A stretch of 64,000 nt of DNA, from contig NC_086375.1 in NCBI RefSeq assembly GCF_036588685.1, positions 42,129,270 to 42,193,269 of the forward strand, in the 5' to 3' direction. The DNA is from Mytilus trossulus. Its lineage: Eukaryota > Mollusca > Bivalvia > Mytilida > Mytilidae. The notes under the pieces are model-generated. The model had not been told where the DNA came from. It ran no database searches and saw only the letters and a program-made list of their open reading frames with translations. Positions 22,446-34,462 of this stretch are shown here, in pieces. Both the position numbers and the translations under genes were made by a program. Every line of letters begins with the position of its first letter. Position 1 is the first letter of the stretch.

Positions 22446-24700
22446 GGATAAATCTTATACATATATAGATTGAAGTTGAAGTAGACACACAACTTAATCA
22501 GCATGAAGAGTAATATAATAAATCATATCCTAGGCCTTTCAAAGTGTTCTTTTTAAAGTTAGCATGATATTCTCTTAATAGGATTTTACTGAAAAGACAC
22601 TCATCTTATATTTAGCCATCTTTCTGATTAAAAAGGCTGGACCTGCAAATGTTAAAATTATAAATAAAAACTATGCACACTTCCATAGTTTTTGCTCGTT
22701 TCAATAGCCCAAGACGGTTTTAGAATTAAGGGGGAAAAGTTGAAAGATGTTTACTTGAATCTACCAAGATTGCCAGTAGCGCTGAAGTTTATGTATTATT
22801 GTACAATAAACACCGATACAACTTTAGTTATACTTGAATTTTTCATTATGCGATTATTGGAAATTTAAACAGAAAAATGTGGTTGTGTGTGCGTAGGCTC
22901 ATATATATAGCTGATTGTACACTACAAAAAAAAGTTGAGATTACAGTTGTTCTCCGTGGTGTTTTTTTTATGTTTATTATTTCATGTATTTGTATTTTGG
23001 TTGATGGTTTTAACTTTCAATGTGCACGTGTATCTTTCGTTGCGAATTTTGTTATCTTTTGACCTAGTACCAAGATAAGATGGTTGTCTCAATACTTCAA
23101 ATAATCAGATAGCATATAAATCAAGATCAGATTTAATATACCATTCAGAACACTCGAGTCGAGATAGTAGGGGAAGGAAACGATGTCTATTATTTAAGGT
23201 TTCTGATTCCTCATTTATTTTTATATTTCCTATTTTGTATACATATATATATATTGATAAACCTATTTGTCATATGTGTTCTGCTTTTTTTTAATATACG
23301 TCTATGTTGGACTTTCATATTTATGAGTTTGATTTTAAGTAGAGGAAGGGTGTTGACAGTCAAACAATTGTTATTGTATGGTTCGTAAACGTTTATCAAT
23401 ATTCAATATCAAAAATGTGAGTGTTTGTGTTACACGGCAATATTAGACATAACAAAATAAAACATCCCGGTCTTAAAAGTTGATATATAGTAAGTGTTGT
23501 TACCTTGTTACAAGATAATTGGTTTTTAACCAGTAAAGGCAAGTTTGTTATATTTTAATCAGATTTTCAGTTTGGGAGAAATCCTGTTCTGCTCAATGGT
23601 GTAAAAAAACTTCTGAGAATAACCGAACCAGGTATGTTTTATCACTTAATTGCTATCAGAATGATGCTTAGGGGTCCATAGATTTTAAGATCAGTATATT
23701 TTTTTTTATATTGTTCACAGTGCAAAGCCATGTATCGAAAACAACCCTTTTTTTTAATACTTGTGCCTTTGCTCATGGAAGATATTGTATAGGAAAGAGA
23801 GATAGCCCCATAACTTTCTTTTCGACCAGGCAGTTTGGGAAAGATTATTAACCATTATATGATTTCAGCAATTAGTTAACGAAACATTAAAATTACAATT
23901 GTGTAGCCTTCTTCGAGTGGCTTTGTCTTTCATAATTTTATTGAATGATTGATATACCATGCAGGACTTCGTAAGTAATCAACTAGTATACATGTACTTT
24001 GATGAAATTCAAAACGAGGAGAGTCGGTAACACTTTTGTTGCAAGGACAATTTGGTATAGAACAAGTTTCTATGTATAACCAAGATATAATGCATATCAC
24101 AAAATCCAATTTTCTATAAAAAAAATACACTTCGGATTTATTAAATGGAAGTTAGATACAAATTGTTATATCCATCCTTGTCGTTTGGTTTGAAACTCCT
24201 CAGTCTCGAACCGGTATCGCTTTCGTCTTATATTACAAGGAAAATATCATTGCATTTTGTGTCAGTTTATTTCCTCGCTTATATAATGCATTACTAGTTT
24301 ATTGTTTCAGTTTATTAAATATTATCTAAATAAGTCAAAATAAATGATGATAAAATACATTTCGGATTTCCCAATCTTCATGTCGTATGTTTCGGTTTAT
24401 CATCGGAAGAAACTGTATATGTATTTCCCTTTGCAATATCGGTCACATATAAATTAGACAACTAAAATGATAATATTAAAAAAAAAGAATAACTTAAACC
24501 TTTTGCTTGGACTAGATTTTATTCTGTGTGTTCTTATTAATCAGGCAGTATACAGTAAGACACCAGATTATATAAGTGCTATTCTCGTGGTCTTAAAAGA
24601 TTCTTAAAAGCAAACATTATGTCACTTGAATGGTTTAAATCTATTTTTATTGTTCTCCTTCTACCAAAATCATATTTGTAACAAGTCTTTTTTTGTTCTT
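22446..24700. other. Gene-free stretch
   Basis: AT-rich with no gene, RNA or repeat that I can support. Short frames (22,877-23,062 plus; 23,930-24,130 minus) are unsupported. Confidence 0.4.
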
Positions 24701-24704
24701 ATAA

Positions 24705-24875
24705 AACCTTAGCCGTATTTGGCACAACTTTTTGGAATTTTGGATCCTCAATGCTCTTCAACTTTGTACTTGTTTGGCTTAATAAATATTTTGATATGCG
24801 CGTCACTGATGAGTCTAATGTAGACGAAACGCGCATTTGGCGTACTAAATTATAATCCTAGTACCTTTGATAACT
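24705..24875 (+). ncRNA. Hammerhead-ribozyme-like core in a dispersed repeat, copy 2 (best copy)
   Basis: The core 24,796-24,836 reads ATGCGCGT-CA-CTGATGA-GTCT-AATGT-AGAC-GAA-ACGCGCAT. The outer stem ATGCGCGT/ACGCGCAT is a perfect 8 bp (equivalent to stem III, with GTC in the cleavage-site position). Stem II is 4 bp with a 5-nt loop. CUGAUGAGUC...GACGAAAC is the canonical hammerhead core. Between GTC and CTGATGA there is only one base, so stem I is missing. The surrounding ~165 bp (from CCTTAGCCGTATTTGGCAC to TACCTTTGATAACTA) is shared with copy 3. Confidence 0.6.
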
Positions 24876-25017
24876 ATATGTGCACCAATGCTCAGTATTA
24901 GACTGTATCATGCAGTTGTAGAAATATGACAGAAATATGCGAAACAAAAGACTGTGCGCTTGGATCATCCATATGGGTTAAGCGGTTTATAAAACACTTC
25001 AATGATAACTTGCACAA

Positions 25018-25117
25018 AAATTCTGCACAAATTAATATTTGCACAACATTACATCTTGCACAAACATTCTGTACAAATTATTATTTGCACAACATTACAT
25101 CTTACACACAACATACA
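25018..25117 (+). repeat. 46-bp tandem duplication
   Basis: TTCTG(C/T)ACAAATTA starts at 25,021 and 25,067, each followed by TTTGCACAACATTACATCTT. Two copies. Probably non-coding. Confidence 0.85.
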
Positions 25118-25799
25118 TAATACTTACCCCTATTGGTTTATTTTTTGTGAAATGTCACTATGCTCAATTTGTTTTCTTTACTCTAATTGTCACGTTTTAT
25201 TGCTCTCGATGTTTACTAGTTTATCTATTTCTATAAACATTTATCAATATCACACATGCTGTTTATTCCAACCAGAGACATATATACATATGTCTCTGTC
25301 CAAACTGAGAGCCGAGCATGTTTTTTTAATTTCCTTGTGTTTCCTTGAATATCATTAGCTGATAAACTCAATTTAAATTATAGGAAATGACTGGGGACTA
25401 ATAATATTCAATTTGATACAATGGATAGATTAGGTTTTAGCGTCCGATCTACCGATGTACAAGATGAGATGTATATCTTTGTTGTATTGATATATTAACA
25501 ACAGGTTGCACATGACAGTACACAGATAAGACACAGGATCGTGTACATCAACTGAATAATATTGAAAGGTAAGAATTAACTGAAAAAGAAAAATATTTCG
25601 GTATTACTTTTTTCACAATAATTTGACTGTTGCAGCTTTTCTATCGATCGTATATTAAATATCAGACATGTTTTTATGGATCGATTTGTGAAATACACAA
25701 TTATTGTTTATATACTCTGTCTAAAAATTAACTGCCAATATTTGTATGAATTTTAAATGCGTTTTGATAATTAAGTTAATATAATATATGTTGTCAAAC
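25118..25799. other. Gene-free stretch; possible 5' UTR exon of the first transporter
   Basis: A donor-like AAAG|GTAAGAA is seen at about 25,568-25,575. The coding start exon at 27,212 is preceded immediately by an AG (TACTAG|GATG), so an upstream untranslated exon ending near 25,569 is possible. Sequence alone cannot decide. Confidence 0.25.
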
Positions 25800-25940
25800 T
25801 CATAAGTTCTAAAAACAAGACAGACAACGTCGTAAAAAACCGCTAAAAAACATGCAACAGAATAGACACAACGACAATCTGAGCATTAAATACCCTACTA
25901 ACAACTGGGGTAATCTCATGTGCTCCGGAAAGATAAGCTT
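25800..25940 (+). repeat. R6 repeat, degraded copy
   Basis: GACAGACAACGTCGT, then AACAACTGGGGTAATCTCAT and GTGCTCCGGAAAGATAAGC, parallel R6 at 21.5 kb with gaps. Confidence 0.6.
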
Positions 25941-27211
25941 ATCCTTTTCCACTTTTAGAAAATTGACAAATAAAATATATACTAGCTGGCATGGTTTCTT
26001 AAATGTAATTAATATATCTATGTATATTAGCTACATCTGATTAGTTACATATCCGTATACGATATTTAGTAAAGTAAATAAATGATGGTCCTCTAAATAT
26101 ATTCCATCCCAAGTTTGCACCGTTATATACTATGTTGCACCAATAACTTACATATTCTAGCGACTACAAATTACAAAATAGGATGTGCACCCGTTCCCCC
26201 TTTTTCCTTCTCTGACAGTTTGTGTTTCTGACCTAATTCAGACACTATCATGTCAGTCTTTTTATTGATTATTGATTTGTTCAATTTTACTGTTTATATA
26301 TTATTTTAGTTTTATCGTCTTAAAATGATTATTTTCTGATCGAGTTGTTTGCAGCTTTGCTGTAATTAAAAATAGATGTACCTTCGTAGTGTGCCTTTGT
26401 TTTTTGTTTTGTTGGGTTATTATATAATCTCATTTACCTTTGCGCTATTTCTTTTACTCATATGTGAGAAATTGCAAAACAATGTATTTATAGAATTGTT
26501 GTAACATCTGGTTCTTGTTAAATGTGTGTTACACATAACGATTATTATACAATATGTGTTTGAATAAATAATTACATACGTGAACGTTCATATATACATA
26601 TAGGTTGATAAACATACAGTGGCAAGTATTTCAGGAATAGTCAAGGCGAAAGTTTTGTTTGAGACACCCGGATGCAAAAATCGGTTCCTATATAAAAGAC
26701 TATTTGTAATTGCAATGTTTTTCATCTGATGTAGACAAATTATCGTTGGTTTAAACCTTACAATCACATTATTAAATATAATAACTGTTAACCGTATATT
26801 TGACGGTGGACGTTATTCAATACAAAAAAATGGAGTTATATATACAGTATATTGCATTAGAATATTGCTATCGTTGTCGGCTGTTGCATGGTGACCTTTC
26901 GATATGAACATAAAATATCCGGGATAAATTTAAATAAGACAGCATTCCAACAACATTAAAATGCAAACGACAACAAGTGGCCAACACAAAGGTCTTCAAA
27001 AACAGACAAGTGTCTATAACGATTTCAAGCTTGAAATCACCCAGAGGTTGTAGAAATTGTGAATTACGAAGACTTGTTAGTACCTTCCATCCATACAAAT
27101 CTCATCAAAGGACACACGCATTTAGATATCTTTAATTTTATTTTACAATCGTATATTTTCTCATCGAAGTGCACATTTAATTTATGTTAATATTGATATA
27201 AATGTACTAGG
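25941..27211. other. Upstream region of the first transporter gene
   Basis: Nothing recognised. A short minus-strand open frame (27,098-26,868) looks random. Confidence 0.4.
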
Positions 27212-30200
27212 ATGTTAAAAGACAAAGAAACAACAAAAGGATGCTATGCTTGGATAGTTTTATTTGGTAAGTTCTAAATACAGTTTAAAGTATTAGCACG
27301 TTTTGGTTGAATATACATAGCTAAATGAAAGTTTTTTTTATAAAGAGCGAAAAATAAAAGTGTTTTGTGAAATCACGATATTTTCATCCTTCAAATTGCT
27401 ATTTAACTTGGTTTTACTTTTAAAACTCAGTAAAAAGTTGTTTCTAGATAAACTCTATACATTCCAATTAGGTAGTGCTGGATTTAAAAAATATACTATT
27501 ATATTGGAGAAAGGCAAACACAACTAAAAAGTAAAATCACAATAATACTAAATTCCGAGGGAAAGGTCCTGATCCAAATTAATGGCAAAACAAATAAAGA
27601 TTTGTTTCACTCGTTAGAGACACTCAAATGTATTCTAAATAGATAGATACATTTAAATCCCACAGATCTACAATACCTAATTGCATGTTTTTTTAATCCA
27701 TTTGCAGCCTGTACAGTGTTACAGTTTCTGACAGACAGCATTCTAAAATCTTTTGGACTCTTTTACGTTGAAATTATAGACGAATTTCATGAAAGTGTCT
27801 CATTTACCAGTCTAATAACAGGAATAATGTTTGGCGTTTACTGTTTATCAAGTAAGTTCAGTGTCCATTACCAAGTGCATCGGAACTAGACTTGTGAAAC
27901 TATAAAAAAAAAAAAAAAAAAAAAGAAGAAGATGTGGTAGTATTGCCAATGAGACAACTCTCCGCAAGAGACCAATAACACAGAAATTAACAACTATAAT
28001 ACCCCTTTACAACAGGGAAAAGCGCCAGCGGGGTACTGGTACCTGCGTCAACACAAAAATATAGTATATACAATCACCATATATGATTGTAATGGAAAAA
28101 TTACAAGATTTTTGCAAATATTTAAAACAGCTAATAATGGCACTACTAGTTATCAGAGAGAAAAACACATGTTATATCAAACTGTTTGATACTTGCGTTT
28201 GTCGTCCATTATTTTTTTTCTCGCAAAAATCTTCTCTGAAACTTTACTCAATGCTTCCTTATAAACATATTATACGAATTTACAATTTCAGCTTTACCAG
28301 TAATGATGTATCTGATAAAAGCTATCCAGCCAAGAGGTGTTATGATAATTGGGAGTGTGCTGATAGCAGCCGGATATAGTCTCAGTTGTCTTGCACCGAA
28401 CATTTATTTCCTACTCTTTTCAATAAGCATATTAGTTGGTGGGTATGTCAAATGAATGAATACTTTCTCGTTTAATATAGTAAGTAATCATAGGTACCAG
28501 GATTGTTGATTGACCGTGTGGTTCTTTCGTTTTTTCAGTTTCGATAATTTGATGTGGAAATTAATATGCAATCTTTTTTAAGTAACCGTACGCGTTAGTT
28601 CACGTATTTCTCAAATTTCGTATTACAAGGAACAATTTCCTGCTTACAAAACTTTTGAGTTTTTCGAAAAACTAAGGACTTTCTTATCCCAGGTATAGAT
28701 TACCTTAGCCGTATTTGACACAACTTTTTGGAATTTTCGGTCCTCAATGCTCTTCAACTTTGTACTTGTTTGGCTTTCTAAATATTTTGATATGAGTGTC
28801 ACTGATGAGTCTTATGTAGACGAAACGCGCGTCTGGCATTCTAAATTATAATCCTGGTACCTTTGATAACTATTTAGTTCATGAAGAGAATGTCGAAATA
28901 TATTAATTGGAAATGAAATCTTTTTGGGATATAATAATTAAGTTTTAAAAGTAAGTAATGTGTGGGTTTAATTATAAACTACGCTACTTATGCAATCACT
29001 CTGGCAGAAAGAGATCAGAAACACTCTTATCGTGAACACGGTATCTATATCAAATTCCCTTGTATATTTGACACAAAAGGAAGCTATTAACCGAAATTGC
29101 ATGAGTACTGCATGGACAATTAATCACGAACATAACACGCCGATAAGAACACGGCCGTTAAATTGGTTCGTTTGAATACAGAGTCCATCCCTCTAGAATG
29201 TATGCGGTTGTTGAATTGACCCCGGGTCGGGCTAACCATGATGTTAAAACTAATATTTGGGTAATTTGCTGCTTCTCCGCTAATAACACGGCTTCAGGAG
29301 TCTAAAACTAAGACTGGCTGACTGTGATTCCCAATTACATGTCAAGATAGAGTTACACATCTTCTTGTTAACGTGTGTGTTGGGACGTATAAATGAAAAC
29401 CTTACTTGTCGGCTAAATACAACAGCCCTATTAATGAAACGCTCAAATTGTATCATCATTCGGACTTTTATTCAGTTTCTGAGTTTAACACACAGTTAAC
29501 ACATCAATGAATATATCTAAAAAAAATATACTACGACTTGTCTTAGATGCATCTTTCTGAGATGTGTCGAATGACGATGCGGTTTGCAAAATTGAATATT
29601 TGAATTCTAATTGATGTTGTAATTAGAGGTAAAGATTAATCATTTTATCTATAATATTTACATTTTCAGGTGTAGGCATGGCATGTATATTTCCACCATC
29701 AATTTATGCCTTGGGTACATATTTTACGAAGCAAAGAGCGACCGCAAATGGCATAGCAATATCAGGTTGCAGTTTAGGAGCACTAGTCACTCCGCCTTTA
29801 TACCAATATCTAATAAAAACATACGGCCTTAGAGGAGCACTGTTATTAGCAGGAGCAATTCTTCTCAATAACTTACCGATGGCATTTCTTCTAAGAACTC
29901 CAAACAAAGTTGACCAATCAGAGAAAGCTCATAAGTCGCCTTTAATCAACAGAAACGAATCAGTGCAGGAGATGAAACCGACTAAAACATTAAATGGAGA
30001 TATCCATATAAATTATTTTCATTTTTTAAATGGACATACTAGTATGTCAGAAAGAGTACATAAATCTAATCATAATGGAATAGGTTTATTTAGTTCTCAT
30101 CCTCAACTTTCGACTAATTTAGAATTAGAACTTGAAGTGAAAGTACCGAAGATGGATGAAAATAAAAGTAATTCTGACGAACATCTTAATGGTAAAACAT

Positions 30201-31800
30201 TTTATCGGGAGTTTCCACTGAGTTCATTCAAATATTTCAGCAGTAGTGCATTAATAGTATATCCAATATTAGCTGAAAGTGAAGATAGAATTAACGAAAA
30301 TGAGAGCTCTGTAAAACTAAATGATTCTGTCACTAACCCAGTGTGCGCCTTATTAAAGAAACCAACATTCGTAATATTCTTATTAGCGAACTCTTTATCA
30401 ACTATTGTGGCGTCAACATTCTTGTCATTCTTGCCTTTACATGCCAAGCAAAACAATATAAGTGATGCTAAAATGGTCATCCTTGTCTCACTGACTGGAG
30501 CAGTGGATTTAATTGGGCGAATCTTGTGCGGTATCTTAGCGGACAGGTCACACGTACAAAGTTATCAAATCCTTATTGTTGCACAACTGATATGCGGTGT
30601 TACTTATAATTGTAATCAGTTTATGACGTCATTTTCGGGACTAGTCGTATTCTGTGTTTTGATTGGTCTATTTAGTGGAATGTTTTTACCTCTGCGACAT
30701 TCAATAATGGTGGATATCAGCGGATTAACATTGTATCCAACTGCTTTGGCGATCACAACTGTATCTCAGTTACCAGTTTATGTGGCTGGACCTCTAGCAT
30801 TTGGTAAGATTTTTCCTTGTTTTTTTAGCTCTCTTGATTCGAAAGCGATTATTATAATGATATCTGCAGGATTTTTAAAGATTTAACATATAATTGATCT
30901 TTAAAGTCATATGAAACTTTAAATTAAAAAAAATGATGCATATGCATTTTATAACTTAATAGCTAGTTTTTATTATAAAATTTATGTACATCTACTTTTT
31001 TCTAAAGACAATTCTATAATTTGTCCAAATTTTGAAGAAATTTACGTATTTTAATTGTTTGCTTCCAGTCAACAATTAGCCAATATGTTTTCCGTATGCA
31101 GTGATCTCAGAGTGACATTCTCGAAAAAAATCCGGTCATTGCAATACGCGTGGATCTGTCATTTAAATAAACTATTATCTTATCTGACGATTATATGATA
31201 TTAATGCGGGGGAAAACAATCGTGCGCAGAGAACTAAGTTGATGATATCTACATGTATTGGTTCAATAATTTGATAAACATATTTTACACCAGTCACTCA
31301 ATTCATGACGTGTTAAATAAAAATTGAAAAAGTAAGGAAAACAATTCCTCATGTCCAACTAAACCACTTTTAAATAATAAGCCCAAATACCCATTTATCG
31401 GACATTTCTGATGACCACGTCCACCATTAGAAGGGTTCGGGAATACAATTAATAAATCTCTTTGTACATGTCTTAAAGAAGAAGCTGTTATAAGTTTATT
31501 AGTCGATATGCACATTCATTATAGTCTTTAAAAACATTTCAGGAATATCGGCAACAATAATTATGAATGGGCTTTCTTTTTTGATCTTTATTTTAAAGGA
31601 CTTCAATGATCCATATTAATACTTTATTTGTAGGTATACTTCGTGATCTCAACGGTAATTTCATAGCATCTTATCACTTAATTGGTGTGGTTGCCTTGAT
31701 CTCCGGTGTGTTATTTTTATGCGGACCATTATTTAAAAAATGTAAAACGGATGGAGCATGTTCGTCAAATGAGGATAGACTTAAAACACAAACAACGTAG
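27212..31800 (+). CDS. SLC16-type (monocarboxylate transporter-like) MFS protein, copy A, 5 exons
   Basis: Exons 27212-27266, 27708-27851, 28292-28438, 29670-30803 and 31634-31800 join in frame (1647 nt, 548 aa). All junctions are GT/AG and all introns phase 1. It is a predicted 12-TM plasma-membrane carrier of the monocarboxylate transporter family; the substrate is not predictable. Evidence: Lys32 in ILKSFGLFYVE (TM1, equivalent to MCT1 Lys38); the family signature YFTKQRATANGIAISG at 133-148 (TM5); a long cytosolic loop ~192-345; Asp395 and Arg399 in AVDLIGRILCG (TM8), matching MCT1's essential Asp/Arg pair; and TM12 in the last exon. The usual acidic-Gly-Gly at the first-helix start is replaced by KGCYAW. 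The ATG at 27,212 gives the conserved 18-codon first exon. A candidate AATAAA lies at 32,624-32,629. Introns hold an R1 box and a hammerhead-type repeat. Confidence 0.92.
27903..27965 (-). repeat. Poly(A) tract plus R1 end box in transporter A intron 2
   Basis: About 20 A, then GAAGATGTGGTAGTATTGCC and AATGAGACAACTCTCC, which is the R1 box in reverse orientation. The R1-type sequence continues to about 28,010 (ACAACTATAATACCCC). Confidence 0.75.
28704..28873 (+). ncRNA. Hammerhead-ribozyme-like core in a dispersed repeat, copy 3 (transporter A intron 3)
   Basis: The core at 28,794-28,830 is GAGTGTCACTGATGAGTC, TTATGTA, GACGAAACGCGC. All canonical hammerhead core bases are present; stem II is GTCT/AGAC with its loop altered. 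The outer stem GAGTGT/ACGCGC has one G-T wobble and one mismatch. The flanks (CCTTAGCCGTATTTGACAC at left, AAATTATAATCCTGGTACCT at right) match copy 2. It lies in the sense orientation within the intron, so it would be in the pre-mRNA. Confidence 0.55.
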
Positions 31801-32636
31801 CCGTGTCACAAATAACTGCAATATTGTTGCTCAAGAAATGAACACAAAGCTACTAAGAATCCCCATAGACATGTCCGAACATCTTCAGTAAAAACAGAGA
31901 CGTGAAATGAATCCGAAACTAAAGGTTTATAACACCGATGAATGAATGGTTGTCATGAACTCGTGTGCCTTAGCTGTTACACTGTTACAAGTTACGACTG
32001 TTATTGCATATATCTTTGTCGTTAGATCGGAAGAGCCTTGCCTATATTTATTGTCATTAAATATCAGCTAATGTTTCTTTAAAAGACATTAAAGCTGCAT
32101 AATTCTTTTCAAAGTTGATGTGTTTCTAAAATTGTAAAACATTTCACAGCAATTTTATACTTTTACTTTAATATATCATCCCTTATTTTTATTAACTCTG
32201 TATATACATTGTATCACAGATCAAATGTATTTGTTCATTGTTTGTTTATTTCTATTACTACGTTTTTTGATTAAGTTAAGCCATTTCAATTGATATTTTG
32301 TAGAGTGTCTTTCTATGTTATGATGTTATATTACTGTTTCAGAAAAGGGAGACGGTTTGGTACAATTTGAACGTTTAATCCACCTGCAATTGTTTGCACC
32401 TGTCCTAAGTCAGGAATCGGATGTTTAGTGGTTGTCGTCTGTTTATATCTATATAACGAAAAACCTAACTTCGACTATGAGAAACCCGAAGTTGTCATGT
32501 ATTCAAAACTGTAGATTCGATAAACAGATTATCTAGAATGTAAGGTATCAACAAGTTTGACGTCAAATTTTCCTTTAATTACTGAAATTATTTTCTGATG
32601 AAAGATAAAATGTTATACATTCTAATAAAGATTTTG
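31801..32636. other. 3' flank of transporter A
   Basis: Probable 3' untranslated region. A piece at about 32,390-32,450 (GCACCTGTCCTAAGTCAGGA, then GTTTAGTGGTTGTCGTCTGT) resembles the R1 head. AATAAA lies at 32,624-32,629. Confidence 0.45.
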
Positions 32637-33195
32637 TTAAAAGAGAGACAAAGGAACATTCAAACTCATAAGTAAAAGAAAAAGACAAACAGACAAACAA
32701 CAGTACATATGAGAGCCGTGGTGTAGTGGTTAGTGCATCCGACTACTAACACAAAGCTTCCTGGTTCGATTCCCGTTCGGGATGAACAATTCAGGAACTC
32801 AATTTTCGACTCTCCCTTGATACCATTTGCGAGTATGCCCTTGATACCATTTGCGAGTATGGTCTTAAGGCAACGATGACAGTCCGTCGGAAGGGGACGA
32901 TAAATGGCTGTCCCGTGTTAAGAGAGAGCCATATCTCTTACACGTTAAAGACACCCTTGTAGATTTCGAAAAAGAGTAGGCTAATGCCGCTACACGGCAG
33001 CACTCGCACCCGCAAAGTGGAAAGGGATTAATATAAGTTGCAAAACTTGTTTCCCAATCCACTATAAATACATGTAAGTATGTTTAAACTAAACAACACA
33101 AAAACCAAAGACTGAGCAGCACGAACCTCACCTTAATCGGCAGATTATTTAAGGTGCTCTGGAAGGGTAATTAGCCGATCATGCTACACATCAGC
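32637..33195 (+). repeat. R6 repeat copy split by a SINE
   Basis: The left part 32,637-32,710 (AAAAGAGAGACAAAGGAAC, CAAACAACAGTACATATGA) and right part about 33,085-33,195 (AACTAAACAACAC, GAGCAGCACGAACCTCACC, GTGCTCTGGAAGGGTAA) together make one R6 unit. The SINE sits between them. Confidence 0.75.
32711..33080 (+). mobile_element. tRNA-derived SINE
   Basis: The head is tRNA-like. Box A is in GCCGTGGTGTAGTGGTTAGT (32,715-32,734) and box B is GGTTCGATTCC (32,763-32,773), at normal tRNA spacing. The body contains an exact 24-bp tandem duplication (32,814-32,837 and 32,838-32,861: CCCTTGATACCATTTGCGAG and TATG). Then comes a block (ACACGTTAAAGACACCC, AAAAGAGTAGGCTAATGCC, GCAGCACTCGCACCCGC) resembling the conserved central domains of ancient animal SINE superfamilies. 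The superfamily assignment is not made here. No clear poly(A) tail is seen. It is inserted in an R6 copy. Confidence 0.8.
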
Positions 33196-33354
33196 ACCTA
33201 ATTATTTGGAAAATGGAACATTACTATTGGCTGGTTTTCTTTCTCATTTTTAACAAAATGACTTAATGAATATAACAGGCTATTAATGTTGTATACCAGA
33301 ATCGCGTTTCGTTTACAAAAAGACTCATTATTTAAGTTACGAAGTTAAGTGAAG

Positions 33355-33455
33355 AGCATTCGGGCCCCTAAACGTTTTGTCAAATACAGCTAATAAAGGT
33401 AATCTATTTGGATGGAGAGTTGTCTCATTGGCACTCACACCACATCTTCCTATAT
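33355..33455 (+). repeat. R1 end box with inverted hammerhead-repeat left fragment
   Basis: GGAGAGTTGTCTCATTGGCA and CTCACACCACATCTTCC (about 33,413-33,450) are the R1 box. Just before it, GAAGAGCATT...TTTGTCAAATACAGCTAA is the reverse complement of the left end of the hammerhead-bearing repeat, without the core. Confidence 0.65.
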
Positions 33456-33739
33456 CTGATATAAAAATGCGTAGTTCATTGTATTACGAAAGTTCCAAAA
33501 TTTTGTAAATAGTTGATTTATGAATATGACCCCATCAATGATAATTCTTGTCAATACATATACACGAGGTTGAATACTGGACTGATGATACCCTCGTAAA
33601 CATCATCAAACAGTTATGTGTACTCACCAAAAACACCAGGTTAATAATTGTGTATGTCGGACGAATATTTCGTCTACGAACAACACAGTAATCAGTGAAA
33701 AAGATTTCGAGATGTAAATACAAAAAATCACATCATAAA

Positions 33740-33890
33740 TACCAAAAACTAGGGGTGATCTCAGGGGCTCCGGAAGGCCAAGAAGATCCTGCTCCACATG
33801 TGGCACCCGTCGTGTTGCTTATATGATAACAAATCCGGTAAATAGCCTAATTTGTAGGTCACATTCATGAAAGACAAGGGGATTGTAGTT
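33740..33890 (+). repeat. R6 repeat, 3' half
   Basis: CCAAAAACTAGGGGTGATCT, CACATGTGGCACCCGTCGTG and AACAAATCCGGTAAATAG match 21,615-21,750 nearly base for base. Confidence 0.85.
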
Positions 33891-34356
33891 ACGACGTTAG
33901 GAACATATCCGATATCATTTGTGAATCGGTTATTCCACAACGGTCAACTAACTCGTGATGGCGTCCGTAAAATTTACGAAGGGGTGATTTCAACTTCACC
34001 ATTTGGAACTCTTGGTTTAATAGCTTCATTGTGAACCGCAACCCTCTATCAAGAAAATCATGATAGGAAATGCAAGCACGAGAATATCGTATTAATAGGG
34101 AGATATAAAGGAATGAGAACGAGTTAGTCGACTATGTAAGCGTCTTCTGGTATACATACATCACCCACCATGCGAATCTACACTCATTTAAAACATCACA
34201 TTCTGGAATAAAATGCAACCGCGCAGGATCGGTAAAGTTTAATATTATATAATCATTCTTGTATCTTCAGATATAAGACACAGAAAAACGTCGCTAGCAG
34301 GTTGATATACAGACATGTCGCAAGTTAGTGGAGAGCATGAATTTCACTACAAAATT
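33891..34356. other. Gene-free stretch
   Basis: No recognised content. Confidence 0.35.
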
Positions 34357-34462
34357 GCTTGTCTCCACCGGGAATCGAACTCGAGATTTCTTTGTCACAA
34401 GGCGTTAGCCGACTGAGCTAAAGAAGTCCCCCCTTAGCTCAACTGGCTACGGCTGACTAAGT
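34357..34462. repeat. Two tRNA-like units head-to-head
   Basis: Minus strand: TAGCTCAGTCGG (perfect box A consensus), then, at near-normal spacing, AGTTCGATTCC (box B), spanning about 34,430-34,357. T-stem pairing is 4 of 5, counting a wobble. Plus strand: TTAGCTCAACTGGCTACGG, an A-box-like D arm, starts immediately at 34,429 with no B box seen. The minus unit could be a tRNA pseudogene or SINE head. Its acceptor stem does not pair well, so a working tRNA is unlikely. Confidence 0.5.

Noticed and set aside
25002..25358. 118-aa frame starting in the 46-bp tandem repeat
   Set aside because: Three frames are open at once through the repeat, which indicates low stop density and not coding.
34357..34430. 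Functional tRNA gene on the minus strand
   Set aside because: Boxes A and B are good, but the acceptor stem does not pair and the T stem has a mismatch.
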